A DNA stretch of 12,942 nt from an uncultured Clostridia bacterium (GTDB lineage Bacteria > Bacillota > Clostridia > Christensenellales > UBA1242): positions 1 through 12,942 of the forward strand of contig CAMUJQ010000026.1 of the NCBI GenBank assembly GCA_947089305.1, in the 5' to 3' direction. Below the pieces are notes generated by a model that was not told the origin of the DNA, made no database searches, and was given only the letters and a program-made list of their open reading frames with translations. Of the stretch, positions 6,206 through 12,910 are shown piece after piece. Position 1 is the stretch's first letter. Every line of letters begins with the position of its first letter. The position numbers were made by a program, and so were the translations under genes.

Positions 6206-7407
6206 AGATAAGTTTTGTGACACTGGGTTGTCGCACAAATGAGGCTGAATCGCGTTATATGGCGCGTGAAGCGGCTAAAATGGGTTATGATGTAACTTTA
6301 AACATGGAAAAAGCAGACATATTTGTTTTAAATACCTGTTCAATAACAAGTAATGCAGATGCAAAAAGTAGACAACTAATTTCTAGAGTTTTAAAACTAA
6401 ATAGTAATGCAAAAGTTTATGTTTGCGGTTGTTCAAGTGAAAATAATAGAGATGCTTTTAAAAAACAAAATATTAATTTTGTTTGCGGAACAATGGATAA
6501 ATATGAAATTTTAAATGAACTTAAAAAAGTTAAAATTTCAAATTCTTTCAATAATACAAAATTTCCTATAAGAAAACTTGTTAAGATTCAAGACGGATGT
6601 AATCAATTTTGTTCATATTGTATTGTTCCATATCTTAGAAAAAAAGTGTGGAGTAGAACAATTGAAGATATTGTTAATGAAATTGACAATTCGCCAGAAC
6701 CTGAAATAAATATTACAGGAATTAATTTATACTTATTTAGTGAAGGGCTAGCAAATTTAATTAAGGCATTAAAACATACAACCAAACGCATAAGGTTAGG
6801 CAGTTTAGATCCGAGGACATTAGATGAAACGTTTTTAATAGCATTAGAAAATTTAAAAAACTTTTGTCCACAATTTCATTTATCAGTTCAAAATTTATCT
6901 AATGCTGTTCTAAAAAATATGAATAGGCATTATACTGCTCAAGATGTATTAAATAAAATTGAATTGATAAGAAAGCACTTTAACAATGCCTTTATTGCAT
7001 GTGATATTATTGCTGGCTTTCCACTTGAAAGTGAGGAGAATTTCAAAGAGTGCTTAGAAAATGTAAAAAAAGCAAATTTTAGCTACATGCATATTTTTCC
7101 TTATTCAGTTAGAAAGGGAACAGTTGCTGAAAAAATGAAACAAGTTGATACAAAAGTTAAACGTGATCGCGCAAAAATTTTAGGTCAAATTAATGAAGAA
7201 AATTTTAGAGCTTATCGATTAAATCAAATAGGCAAAACAGAACAAGTTTTAATTGAAGAATTTAAAAATGGTTTTAGCATTGGACACTCAAAAAATTACA
7301 TAAAATGTTATATTGATAAAAAATGTAATGTAGGTGAAATTGTCAATATTCAATTTTTAGAAATAAAAAATGATGGAATAATAGTAAAAACTCTTGACAA
7401 CATGTAA
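6202..7407 (+). CDS. mtaB: tRNA t6A37 methylthiotransferase MtaB
   Basis: A radical SAM methylthiotransferase converting t6A to ms2t6A at position 37 of ANN-decoding tRNAs, using two 4Fe-4S clusters. The N-terminal MTTase domain has the cluster cysteines C10 (TLGCRTNEAE), C46 (LNTCSIT) and C77 (CGCSSE). The radical SAM motif is C133-x3-C137-x2-C140 in IQDGCNQFCSYCIVP. RIRLGSLDP (197-204), FHLSVQ (225-230) and CDIIAGFPLESEENF (267-281) are family blocks, and the C-terminal 55 or so residues resemble a TRAM domain. At 401 residues it is somewhat short, and TGIHLGSYG appears as TGINLYLFS (172-180), so the region is divergent; MtaB is preferred over MiaB because of the TLGCRxN start and the operon context (yqeV position). 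GGAGG (6188-6192) lies nine bases before the ATG, and the start overlaps the rsmE stop, indicating coupling. Confidence 0.9.
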   Translation: MKISFVTLGCRTNEAESRYMAREAAKMGYDVTLNMEKADIFVLNTCSITSNADAKSRQLISRVLKLNSNAKVYVCGCSSENNRDAFKKQNINFVCGTMDKYEILNELKKVKISNSFNNTKFPIRKLVKIQDGCNQFCSYCIVPYLRKKVWSRTIEDIVNEIDNSPEPEINITGINLYLFSEGLANLIKALKHTTKRIRLGSLDPRTLDETFLIALENLKNFCPQFHLSVQNLSNAVLKNMNRHYTAQDVLNKIELIRKHFNNAFIACDIIAGFPLESEENFKECLENVKKANFSYMHIFPYSVRKGTVAEKMKQVDTKVKRDRAKILGQINEENFRAYRLNQIGKTEQVLIEEFKNGFSIGHSKNYIKCYIDKKCNVGEIVNIQFLEIKNDGIIVKTLDNM

Positions 7408-7423
7408 TATAATATTATATAAT
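7394..7423 (+). promoter_or_regulatory. Consensus promoter of rpsU inside the end of mtaB
   Basis: TTGACA (7394-7399) lies in the last codons of mtaB, and TATAAT (7418-7423) lies 18 bases on; both hexamers are perfect consensus. A second TATAAT at 7408-7413 is too close to the -35 to be used with it. The predicted start near 7430 gives a leader of about 32 bases. No terminator separates mtaB from rpsU, so read-through from the lepA operon is also possible. Confidence 0.82.
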
Positions 7424-7445
7424 ATGCAAGACTAAAAAATAAATT

Positions 7446-7453
7446 GGGGTGAT
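7446..7453 (+). promoter_or_regulatory. Unusual rpsU ribosome binding site
   Basis: GGGGTGAT lacks the AGGAGG core but matches the GGTGAT part that pairs with the ATCACC of the 16S 3' end. It ends eight bases before the ATG. S21 itself sits near the anti-SD on the 30S subunit, so a non-standard SD on its own message could matter for control; this last step is inference. Confidence 0.6.
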
Positions 7454-7461
7454 TTTTAAAA

Positions 7462-7650
7462 ATGGCAACTATTAAAGTTGGTGAAAATGAGTCTATTGAT
7501 AGCGCATTAAAACGCTTTAAACGCAGAGTTCAAAAAGACGATGTTATTAAAGATATTCGTAAACATGAAGAATATGTTCGTCCTAGCGTTAAGAAAAAAC
7601 TCAAAAAAATACAAGCTATTAAGAATAAACGCAAAAAAGACCGCAAGTAA
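7462..7650 (+). CDS. rpsU: 30S ribosomal protein S21
   Basis: A small basic component of the 30S subunit placed near the platform and the 16S 3' end, involved in initiation. The 62 residues fit the family. The N-terminal block KVGENESIDSALKRFKRRV (5-23) and the middle KHEEYVRPSVKKKLKK (34-49) follow the S21 pattern (NES-x2-AL-RFKR ... E-Y-KPS-K-K), and the C-terminus is Lys/Arg-rich. It is driven by its own consensus promoter, downstream of mtaB as in Bacillus (yqeV region-rpsU). The gene normally found next, yqeY, is replaced here by an unrelated gene of unknown function. Its stop codon lies in the loop of its terminator. Confidence 0.96.
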   Translation: MATIKVGENESIDSALKRFKRRVQKDDVIKDIRKHEEYVRPSVKKKLKKIQAIKNKRKKDRK

Positions 7651-7669
7651 TGCGGTTTTTTTCTTTTTG
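7633..7669 (+). terminator. Intrinsic terminator of rpsU, stop codon in the loop
   Basis: ACCGC (7640-7644) pairs with GCGGT (7652-7656) around a 7-base loop that contains the rpsU TAA. Flanking A6 and T7 runs extend the helix, and a second T-run follows after one C. Confidence 0.88.
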
Positions 7670-7753
7670 TTTACTTGCCAATTATTAATTGAAGTTAGAG
7701 CTTTAAGAAATTTTTGTCGAAACTTAGTTAATTCGCACTAATTTTGACTAGTT

Positions 7754-7792
7754 TTGATATTTAAATTTTTTTTCTCTAATATATGCTAAAAT
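7754..7792 (+). promoter_or_regulatory. Promoter(s) of the 130-residue unknown protein
   Basis: Two overlapping candidates exist. TTGATA (7754-7759) and TAATAT (7777-7782) are 17 bases apart. Alternatively an extended -10, TGCTAAAAT (7784-7792), could act without a good -35. Either gives a leader of roughly 28-38 bases before the GTG start. The stretch 7670-7753 upstream holds only a short dyad (CAATTA/TAATTG, 7679-7691) and nothing else I can support. Confidence 0.6.
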
Positions 7793-7810
7793 TTTTCTAA
7801 ATACCAAATA

Positions 7811-7818
7811 AAAGGAGA
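7811..7818 (+). promoter_or_regulatory. Ribosome binding site for the GTG start at 7827
   Basis: AAAGGAGA, with AGGAG ending nine bases before the GTG. It supports GTG initiation, since no ATG lies nearby in frame. Confidence 0.8.
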
Positions 7819-7826
7819 AAATTTTA

Positions 7827-8219
7827 GTGGCAGAACAAAATTTTAAAGAATTTTGCAAAAAAGCAAAAAACAGATTTAAAAATGGTTACTGGTTAAATTT
7901 TACTAAAATTAAAGAACAAAAAATAAGTGAAGCAAAGTTAGAAGGAAAGAATGAAGGTGAAATCATAAAAACTCTTTCGCGCATTGCAAAAAATGAAGTA
8001 CATACTCAATGTTTTGGCGTAACAAGTGATGACGAACTTTACAATAAAGTTGTTGAAATTTTAAATAGTGATGAAGTTATTTTAAACCCAATTTCAAGAC
8101 TTATAGATGAAAAATATTATGATACACTAACAGATAGTGAAAAGCAAGGTTATGTGTTGGAACTAGGAAAAAAATATGAGAAAATGAGAAATAAATATTA
8201 TTTAGAAAAAGAAGCTTAA
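7827..8219 (+). CDS. Protein of unknown function, 130 residues
   Basis: I do not recognise this family. The gene has a clear ribosome binding site, its own promoter and a palindromic end, so it is very likely real. The protein is soluble, charged and probably all-helical, with no signal peptide or membrane segment. The first 25 residues are basic with aromatics (FKEFCKKAKNRFKNGYWLNF), then Lys/Glu-rich helices follow to about residue 60. The C-terminal half carries what look like constrained positions: VILNPISRLIDEKYYDTL (about 90-107) and a final amphipathic helix LGKKYEKMRNKYYLEKEA. It contains two cysteines (C10, C64), with no metal-site pattern. It is single-gene, between rpsU and pcrA, in the place where yqeY usually sits, but it shows none of the YqeY sequence features I would expect. 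Function is unknown. Confidence 0.82.
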   Translation: MAEQNFKEFCKKAKNRFKNGYWLNFTKIKEQKISEAKLEGKNEGEIIKTLSRIAKNEVHTQCFGVTSDDELYNKVVEILNSDEVILNPISRLIDEKYYDTLTDSEKQGYVLELGKKYEKMRNKYYLEKEA

Positions 8220-8240
8220 AAATTTTTAAGCTTTTATTTT
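8210..8240 (+). terminator. AT-rich palindrome at the end of the unknown gene, possible terminator
   Basis: A perfect 22-base palindrome (8212-8233) whose half is AAGCTTAAAAA contains the stop codon (8217-8219) and is followed by TTATTTT. With only two G-C pairs per hairpin stem the helix is weak, so termination may be partial and some read-through into pcrA is possible. Confidence 0.55.
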
Positions 8241-8255
8241 ATGGCTACACATTGC

Positions 8256-8284
8256 TTGCTTAAATTTAATTTTTTTGTTATAAT
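8256..8284 (+). promoter_or_regulatory. Promoter of pcrA-ligA, start site at or next to the pcrA ATG
   Basis: TTGCTT (8256-8261) and a perfect TATAAT (8279-8284) are separated by 17 bases. Usual spacing places transcription initiation at about 8290-8292, which coincides with the pcrA ATG at 8291, and no SD-like sequence precedes that ATG. Confidence 0.72.
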
Positions 8285-8290
8285 TTTCAA

Positions 8291-10585
8291 ATGAAAGAAT
8301 TGGATTTAAATGTTTTAAATAGAGAACAACTTAGCGCAGTAGAAAAAACAGATGGAGCAATTTTAGTTTCAGCTGGTGCAGGAACGGGTAAAACACGACT
8401 TTTAACTTATCGCGTTGCTTATTTAATTAATTTTAAAGGTGTTGCACCTGAAAATATTCTCGCCATAACCTTTACAAATAAAGCCACAAATGAAATGAAA
8501 GAAAGAATTGTTGAACTTTGCTATAATGGCGGGTCTGTTAATATATCAACTTTTCATAGTTTATGTGCAAAAATTTTACGCAGACATATTCATAATTTAG
8601 GAAATTACAATAGATATTTCACTATTTTAGATGATAGTGACAAAAATAAAATTATTAAAAAGATTATTAAAGAAGCAAATCTTGATGTTGATGCAGATTT
8701 TGACAAAAAACTTTCACATTATATTTCCACTGCAAAAAATGAAAATGTAAAACCTAAAGACTTTGTTGCAACTTTTCCATATGTAACCTATACTAAGGAT
8801 TTTGCTCATTTTTATGAAATATACGAAAATATTTTAGAAAAAACTAATTCTCTTGATTTTGATGATTTATTGATTAAAACTTTAGATTTATTTGAAAAGT
8901 TCCCTGAAATTTTAAAAACTTATCAAATGCAGTTTAAGTACATTTTAGTTGATGAGTTTCAAGATACTAATAGCGTTCAATATACATTAGTTAAAATGCT
9001 TGCTGGTATGTATAAAAATATTTTAGTTGTAGGTGATGAAGACCAAAGTATATATGGTTTTAGAGGTGCAAACTATCAGAATTTAAATAGTTTTAAAAAG
9101 GATTTTGATAATGTTATTGTTGTAAAGCTTGAACAAAATTACAGAAGCACAAAACAAATTTTAGATAAAGCTAATTTATTAATTAATAAAAACACTGAAA
9201 GAAGTGAAAGCAAACACCTTTACACTCAAAACGCAGATGGAGATCAAATTACTTACTCAGTTTTAGATAATGATTATAAAGAAGCTGACTATGTTTCACT
9301 TGAAATTAATAGATTATTAAGACGAGGCACTGATCCAAGTGATATAGCTGTTATATATAGAGTAAACTCACTTTCTCGACAATTTGAAAAAAGTTTAGTT
9401 AATAATGGGGTAGGTTATAGGATCTATGGCGGTTTTAAATTTTATGAACGTGCTGAAATTAAAAACATTTTAAGTTATTTACGTCTTTTAGCTAACCCAC
9501 GAGACAATGAAGCTTATTTAAGAATTTGCAACTTTCCAAAACGTAGTATTGGTGACGCAACTATAAAAAAATTGGAAATAATTGCAGAAAATAATAATTG
9601 TAGTTTACTAGAAGCAAGTTTAAGTGAAGAATTAAAACACGCAGGTATAAATGCATTTAATGTTTTTTACAATAATTTAGTTGAAGAAACTAAGAATAAA
9701 ATATTGCCAGACATAGTTTCTAACTTAATAGAAAATCTTGATTTTAAGTCTATATATTCAAACAATGATGAAGAAGATCAAAACAGATTATTAAACATTA
9801 AAGGTTTACAAAGTGCTGTTAATGAGTTTTATGAAAATAATCAAGATGCAACTTTAACGGATTTTTTAGAAAATGTTAATTTAGATGCAATGAAAAATAA
9901 TGAAGAAGGAAATAGTGTTATAACTCTTTCTACAATTCATGGTGTTAAAGGGCTTGAATTTAATATTGTATTTTTAGTTGGTTGCGAAGAAGGAATGTTA
10001 CCGTTTAAAAAAAGTATAGATGAAGGCGACATTGAAGAAGAGCGTCGATTATGCTATGTTGCAATTACCCGTGCTAAAAAGAAACTATATATAACTCGTG
10101 CTAGAGAACGTTATTTTAGCTTTGGTGGCGGTTATAGTCAAAGTTCAACTAAAAGTAGATTCTTAAAAGAAATGGAAATAGAATCAAGTGATGATGAAGT
10201 AAAAATATCTAGAATAGATAACGAATTTAATTATAATTATAATAATAGAAATTCTTATGGAAATAATTATTATAACAATAGAAGTTCTCAATCTACTTAT
10301 AATTCTAATTTTAATGAATTTTCTAAAACCCAACAAACAACAGGTAAAACAACTAAAGAAGTTTTAGAAAATTTAATTGGTTTAAAACGCGCAAGTGACC
10401 TTGTTAAAGAAGTCAAAAAAGAGACCTCTAATTTAGCCGTTGGAACGCATGTTAGACACGCAAGATTTGGAGATGGTGAAGTTATTGAAGTTAACCCACT
10501 TAAGCCTGAAAACGCCATTATACGCTTTGAAACAGGCATAGAAAAAGAATTAAACTTAAACTTTGCCCCTATTGAAGTTATTTAA
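8291..10585 (+). CDS. pcrA: ATP-dependent DNA helicase PcrA (UvrD/Rep family)
   Basis: A superfamily 1A 3'-to-5' helicase used in nucleotide excision repair, removal of recombinase filaments and handling of replication-transcription conflicts. At 764 residues it is close to the usual length (about 720-760). Motifs in order: the NREQLSAV Q-motif (10-17), Walker A AGAGTGKT (28-35), Ia ITFTNKAT (59-66), II DEFQDTN (221-227), III GDEDQSIYGFRGA (248-260), IV NYRSTKQIL (283-291), V STIHGVKGLEF (547-557) and VI EEERRLCYVAITRA (582-595). After a disordered Asn/Tyr-rich linker (about 644-680), a C-terminal Tudor-like domain GTHVRHARFGDGEVIEV (718-734) matches the RNA-polymerase-binding module of PcrA. 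ATG 8291 is the only possible start, since an in-frame TAA at 8267 blocks extension and the Q-motif follows at once. It has no SD and no room for a leader. It is followed 11 bases later by ligA, the classic pcrA-ligA pair. Confidence 0.96.
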   Translation: MKELDLNVLNREQLSAVEKTDGAILVSAGAGTGKTRLLTYRVAYLINFKGVAPENILAITFTNKATNEMKERIVELCYNGGSVNISTFHSLCAKILRRHIHNLGNYNRYFTILDDSDKNKIIKKIIKEANLDVDADFDKKLSHYISTAKNENVKPKDFVATFPYVTYTKDFAHFYEIYENILEKTNSLDFDDLLIKTLDLFEKFPEILKTYQMQFKYILVDEFQDTNSVQYTLVKMLAGMYKNILVVGDEDQSIYGFRGANYQNLNSFKKDFDNVIVVKLEQNYRSTKQILDKANLLINKNTERSESKHLYTQNADGDQITYSVLDNDYKEADYVSLEINRLLRRGTDPSDIAVIYRVNSLSRQFEKSLVNNGVGYRIYGGFKFYERAEIKNILSYLRLLANPRDNEAYLRICNFPKRSIGDATIKKLEIIAENNNCSLLEASLSEELKHAGINAFNVFYNNLVEETKNKILPDIVSNLIENLDFKSIYSNNDEEDQNRLLNIKGLQSAVNEFYENNQDATLTDFLENVNLDAMKNNEEGNSVITLSTIHGVKGLEFNIVFLVGCEEGMLPFKKSIDEGDIEEERRLCYVAITRAKKKLYITRARERYFSFGGGYSQSSTKSRFLKEMEIESSDDEVKISRIDNEFNYNYNNRNSYGNNYYNNRSSQSTYNSNFNEFSKTQQTTGKTTKEVLENLIGLKRASDLVKEVKKETSNLAVGTHVRHARFGDGEVIEVNPLKPENAIIRFETGIEKELNLNFAPIEVI

Positions 10586-10596
10586 AAGGATTTAAT

Positions 10597-12567
10597 ATGG
10601 AAGATAAAATTTCTAGAATGAAAGAGCTAATTTCTGAAATAGAAAAACATAATTATAACTATTATTTTTTAGACAATCCTACAATATCAGATGCTGAATG
10701 GGATAAATTAATGGACGAATTGATTTATCTTGAAAAAGAAACTGGTACTACTTTAGAAAATAGTCCAACAAAACATGTAGGTGCTAATAATAAGCAAGTT
10801 TTAACTGGCTTTAAAAAACATAAACATCAAACACGTTTATACAGTTTAAATAAAGTAACGTCTAGAGAAGATTTATCAAAATGGGCAAGTGACATTTTAC
10901 AAAATTATAAAGATGCAACCTTTGTGGTTGAATATAAATATGATGGTTTAACCTTAAACATTAATTACAATAATGGGAATTTAATAAGTGCTTCAACGCG
11001 TGGAAACGGAGAAGTTGGCGAACTTGTTACTGAACAAATTAAAAACATAAAAAATGTTCCTTTAACAATAAATTCTAAATTAAATCTTGAAATTGGTGGA
11101 GAAGGAATAATTAGGCGCTCAACATTTAAAAAAATTCTTGAAGCAGGAGAAGAATTTAAAAGCGAACGAAACACTGTAGCTGGAACAATTAGAAACCTTG
11201 ATCCAACGATGACTAAAAAGCGTAATGTTGAAATTATGTTTTACTTCATTAATGGCAAGTCGGAGTTTAAAACTTTAACTGAGCAACGTGAATTTATGGT
11301 TAATAATAAATTTTCAGTTGGACTTTATTTTAAAACATGTAAAACAGTTGAAGAAATTATTTCTTCAATTGATGAGATTGAAAACAATAAAGATAATTTA
11401 GATATTTTAATTGATGGTGCAGTTATAAAAGTTAATGAAAACTACATACGAAAAGAACTTGGACATACCGACAAATTTCCTCGAGGAGAAATTGCATTTA
11501 AATTTCCTGCAATTGAAATAACCACTCTTCTAAAAGATGTTGTTTGGCAAGTAGGTAGAAGCGGAAAACTTACGCCAATTGCAATTCTAGATGAAGTTTA
11601 TCTTGCTGGAGCAACTATTAAACGTGCAACACTTAATAATAAAGGCGATATTGAACGCAAAAAAGTTAAAATTAATAGTAGAGTTTTAATTAGACGAAGT
11701 AATGAAGTTATCCCCGAAGTGTTAGGGTTAACTGAACTTACAAGCGAAAGCCATGATATTGTTATTCCAACGCACTGTCCAAACTGTGGCGAACCATTAA
11801 GTGAAATTGGCGCTAACTTATTTTGCACTAACGATAATTGTAGTGTAAGACAAAAAGAATTTATGGAACATTTTTGTTCTAGACAAGGCTTTGATATTGA
11901 AGGAATTAGAGATAAAACTATTGAAGCAATGTATAATGAACTTGGAGTTACAAGTCCTGAAAAGATTTTTGATTTAACTTATGATGAATTAGAAAAAATA
12001 TGTTTACTTGAAAGCAGTGCACAAAATGAAAGTTTAAAAGCAAAAAATATTTTAAAAGCCATTGAAAAAGCTAAAAATATTGATTTTAATAAATTTATAT
12101 TTTCCTTGAGTATTAAAGGGATAGGAACAAAAGCAAGTAAAACTTTGGCAAAAAAATTTAAAACATTAGATAACTTAAAAAACGCTAAATTTGAAGATTT
12201 AATTGAAATAAATGATATTGGCGAAATTACAGCATTAGATATTGTAAATTATTTTAACAATGAAAAAAATTTAAATTTTATTAACAGTTTATTTGAACGC
12301 GGTGTTGTTATTAATTATGAAGATAATTTACAAAACCAAACAAACAAACTTGAAAACAAAACTTTTGTAGTTACAGGTAGTTTTGAAAAATATTCTCGTG
12401 ATGAAATGCATTCTTTAATAGAAGAAAATGGCGGAAAAACTTCAACAAGTGTTTCTAAAAAAACAAATTATGTTATTGCAGGTGAAGATGCAGGAAGTAA
12501 ACTCACAAAGGCGCGCGAGTTGGGCGTTACTGTTTTAACAATAGACGATTTTTTAAATATGTTATAA
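10597..12567 (+). CDS. ligA: NAD-dependent DNA ligase LigA
   Basis: Seals nicks in DNA using NAD+ during replication and repair; essential in bacteria. At 656 residues it is near the usual 660-670. Domain Ia shows HNYNYYFLDNPTISDAEWDKL (18-38), with W35 where most relatives have Tyr. The adenylation site is KYDG (114-117, nucleophile K114), followed by TRGNG (134-138; usually TRGDG), GGEG (167-170, E169; usually RGE), DGAVIKV (273-279, D273 and K278) and AFKFPA (300-305, K302). The OB fold holds WQVGRSGKLTPIAILDEV (317-334). The zinc finger uses C394, C397, C410 and C415. HhH repeats cover about 500-555 (SLSIKGIGTKAS, IEINDIGEITA), and a BRCT domain (588-656, TFVVTGSF ... NGGKTSTSVSKKTNYVIAG) ends the protein. 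AAAAGGA (10584-10590) gives the RBS. It is complete, but belongs to a divergent LigA type. Confidence 0.97.
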   Translation: MEDKISRMKELISEIEKHNYNYYFLDNPTISDAEWDKLMDELIYLEKETGTTLENSPTKHVGANNKQVLTGFKKHKHQTRLYSLNKVTSREDLSKWASDILQNYKDATFVVEYKYDGLTLNINYNNGNLISASTRGNGEVGELVTEQIKNIKNVPLTINSKLNLEIGGEGIIRRSTFKKILEAGEEFKSERNTVAGTIRNLDPTMTKKRNVEIMFYFINGKSEFKTLTEQREFMVNNKFSVGLYFKTCKTVEEIISSIDEIENNKDNLDILIDGAVIKVNENYIRKELGHTDKFPRGEIAFKFPAIEITTLLKDVVWQVGRSGKLTPIAILDEVYLAGATIKRATLNNKGDIERKKVKINSRVLIRRSNEVIPEVLGLTELTSESHDIVIPTHCPNCGEPLSEIGANLFCTNDNCSVRQKEFMEHFCSRQGFDIEGIRDKTIEAMYNELGVTSPEKIFDLTYDELEKICLLESSAQNESLKAKNILKAIEKAKNIDFNKFIFSLSIKGIGTKASKTLAKKFKTLDNLKNAKFEDLIEINDIGEITALDIVNYFNNEKNLNFINSLFERGVVINYEDNLQNQTNKLENKTFVVTGSFEKYSRDEMHSLIEENGGKTSTSVSKKTNYVIAGEDAGSKLTKARELGVTVLTIDDFLNML

Positions 12568-12594
12568 AAATATTAGTAAATTTTTTAAATGGTA

Positions 12595-12623
12595 TTGAAA
12601 ATTAAATATTTCTATGTTAAAAT
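12595..12623 (+). promoter_or_regulatory. Promoter of the 85-residue coiled-coil protein
   Basis: TTGAAA (12595-12600) and TAAAAT (12618-12623) are separated by 17 bases, and the -10 carries an extended TG motif (TGTTAAAAT). The predicted start near 12630 leaves a leader of about 23 bases. No terminator is evident between ligA and this promoter. Confidence 0.68.
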
Positions 12624-12652
12624 ATTTTTAATAAATTCAAACGAGGTTTATT

Positions 12653-12910
12653 ATGAATAAAAAGCAAAGAAATTGGTATGAAAACAATGGCGGTTTTGAC
12701 AAACTTGATGCCGCCAGAGGTTATTTTGCTCACGAGGACAGATTTGAAAAATTAGAACAAATTATTCAACAACAAGCGAATCAAATTAACATATTGGAAA
12801 TGAAATTAGCTAAAACTTTACAAATTATAAGTAATAGCAATGGTTTTGTAAGTTTTCAAATTTCTGAATTAGTTAATGACACAAAAAAAGATGCTAAAAA
12901 ACTTAAATAA
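12653..12910 (+). CDS. Small coiled-coil protein of unknown function
   Basis: An 85-residue protein with its own promoter and a GAGG ribosome binding site (12643-12646) six bases before the ATG, ending in TAA. I do not recognise the family. The N-terminus (NKKQRNWYENNGGFDKLDA) is polar with two aromatics. A regular heptad runs from about 31 to 62, with a positions F31, I38, I45, L52, I59 and d positions L34, Q41, L48, T55, S62, so a short parallel coiled coil is likely and the protein probably forms dimers or trimers, or docks on a partner. The tail is Lys-rich (KKDAKKLK). There are no cysteines, membrane segment or signal peptide. It lies 85 bases after ligA, and nothing in the sequence ties it to DNA repair. 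Confidence 0.75.
   Translation: MNKKQRNWYENNGGFDKLDAARGYFAHEDRFEKLEQIIQQQANQINILEMKLAKTLQIISNSNGFVSFQISELVNDTKKDAKKLK

Noticed and set aside
7679..7691. CAATTA/TAATTG dyad after the rpsU terminator
   Set aside because: A 6-bp AT-rich dyad with a one-base centre is expected by chance at this base composition.
7541..7741. 66-residue open frame overlapping rpsU on the same strand
   Set aside because: It is the +1 shadow of rpsU running through its terminator; it has no RBS and no sensible composition.
10297..10539. 80-residue minus-strand open frame in the 3' part of pcrA
   Set aside because: Antisense to the linker and Tudor-like domain of PcrA; no start signal.
12568..12594. Possible terminator after ligA (AAAAATATTAGTAAATTTTTT)
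   Set aside because: Only A/T pairs and no stable stem; not supportable as an intrinsic terminator.
258..12910. Mollicutes-type recoding of TGA
   Set aside because: Trp is written TGG (for example in rarA and ligA) and rsmE stops at TGA within a normal ATGA overlap, so the code is standard.
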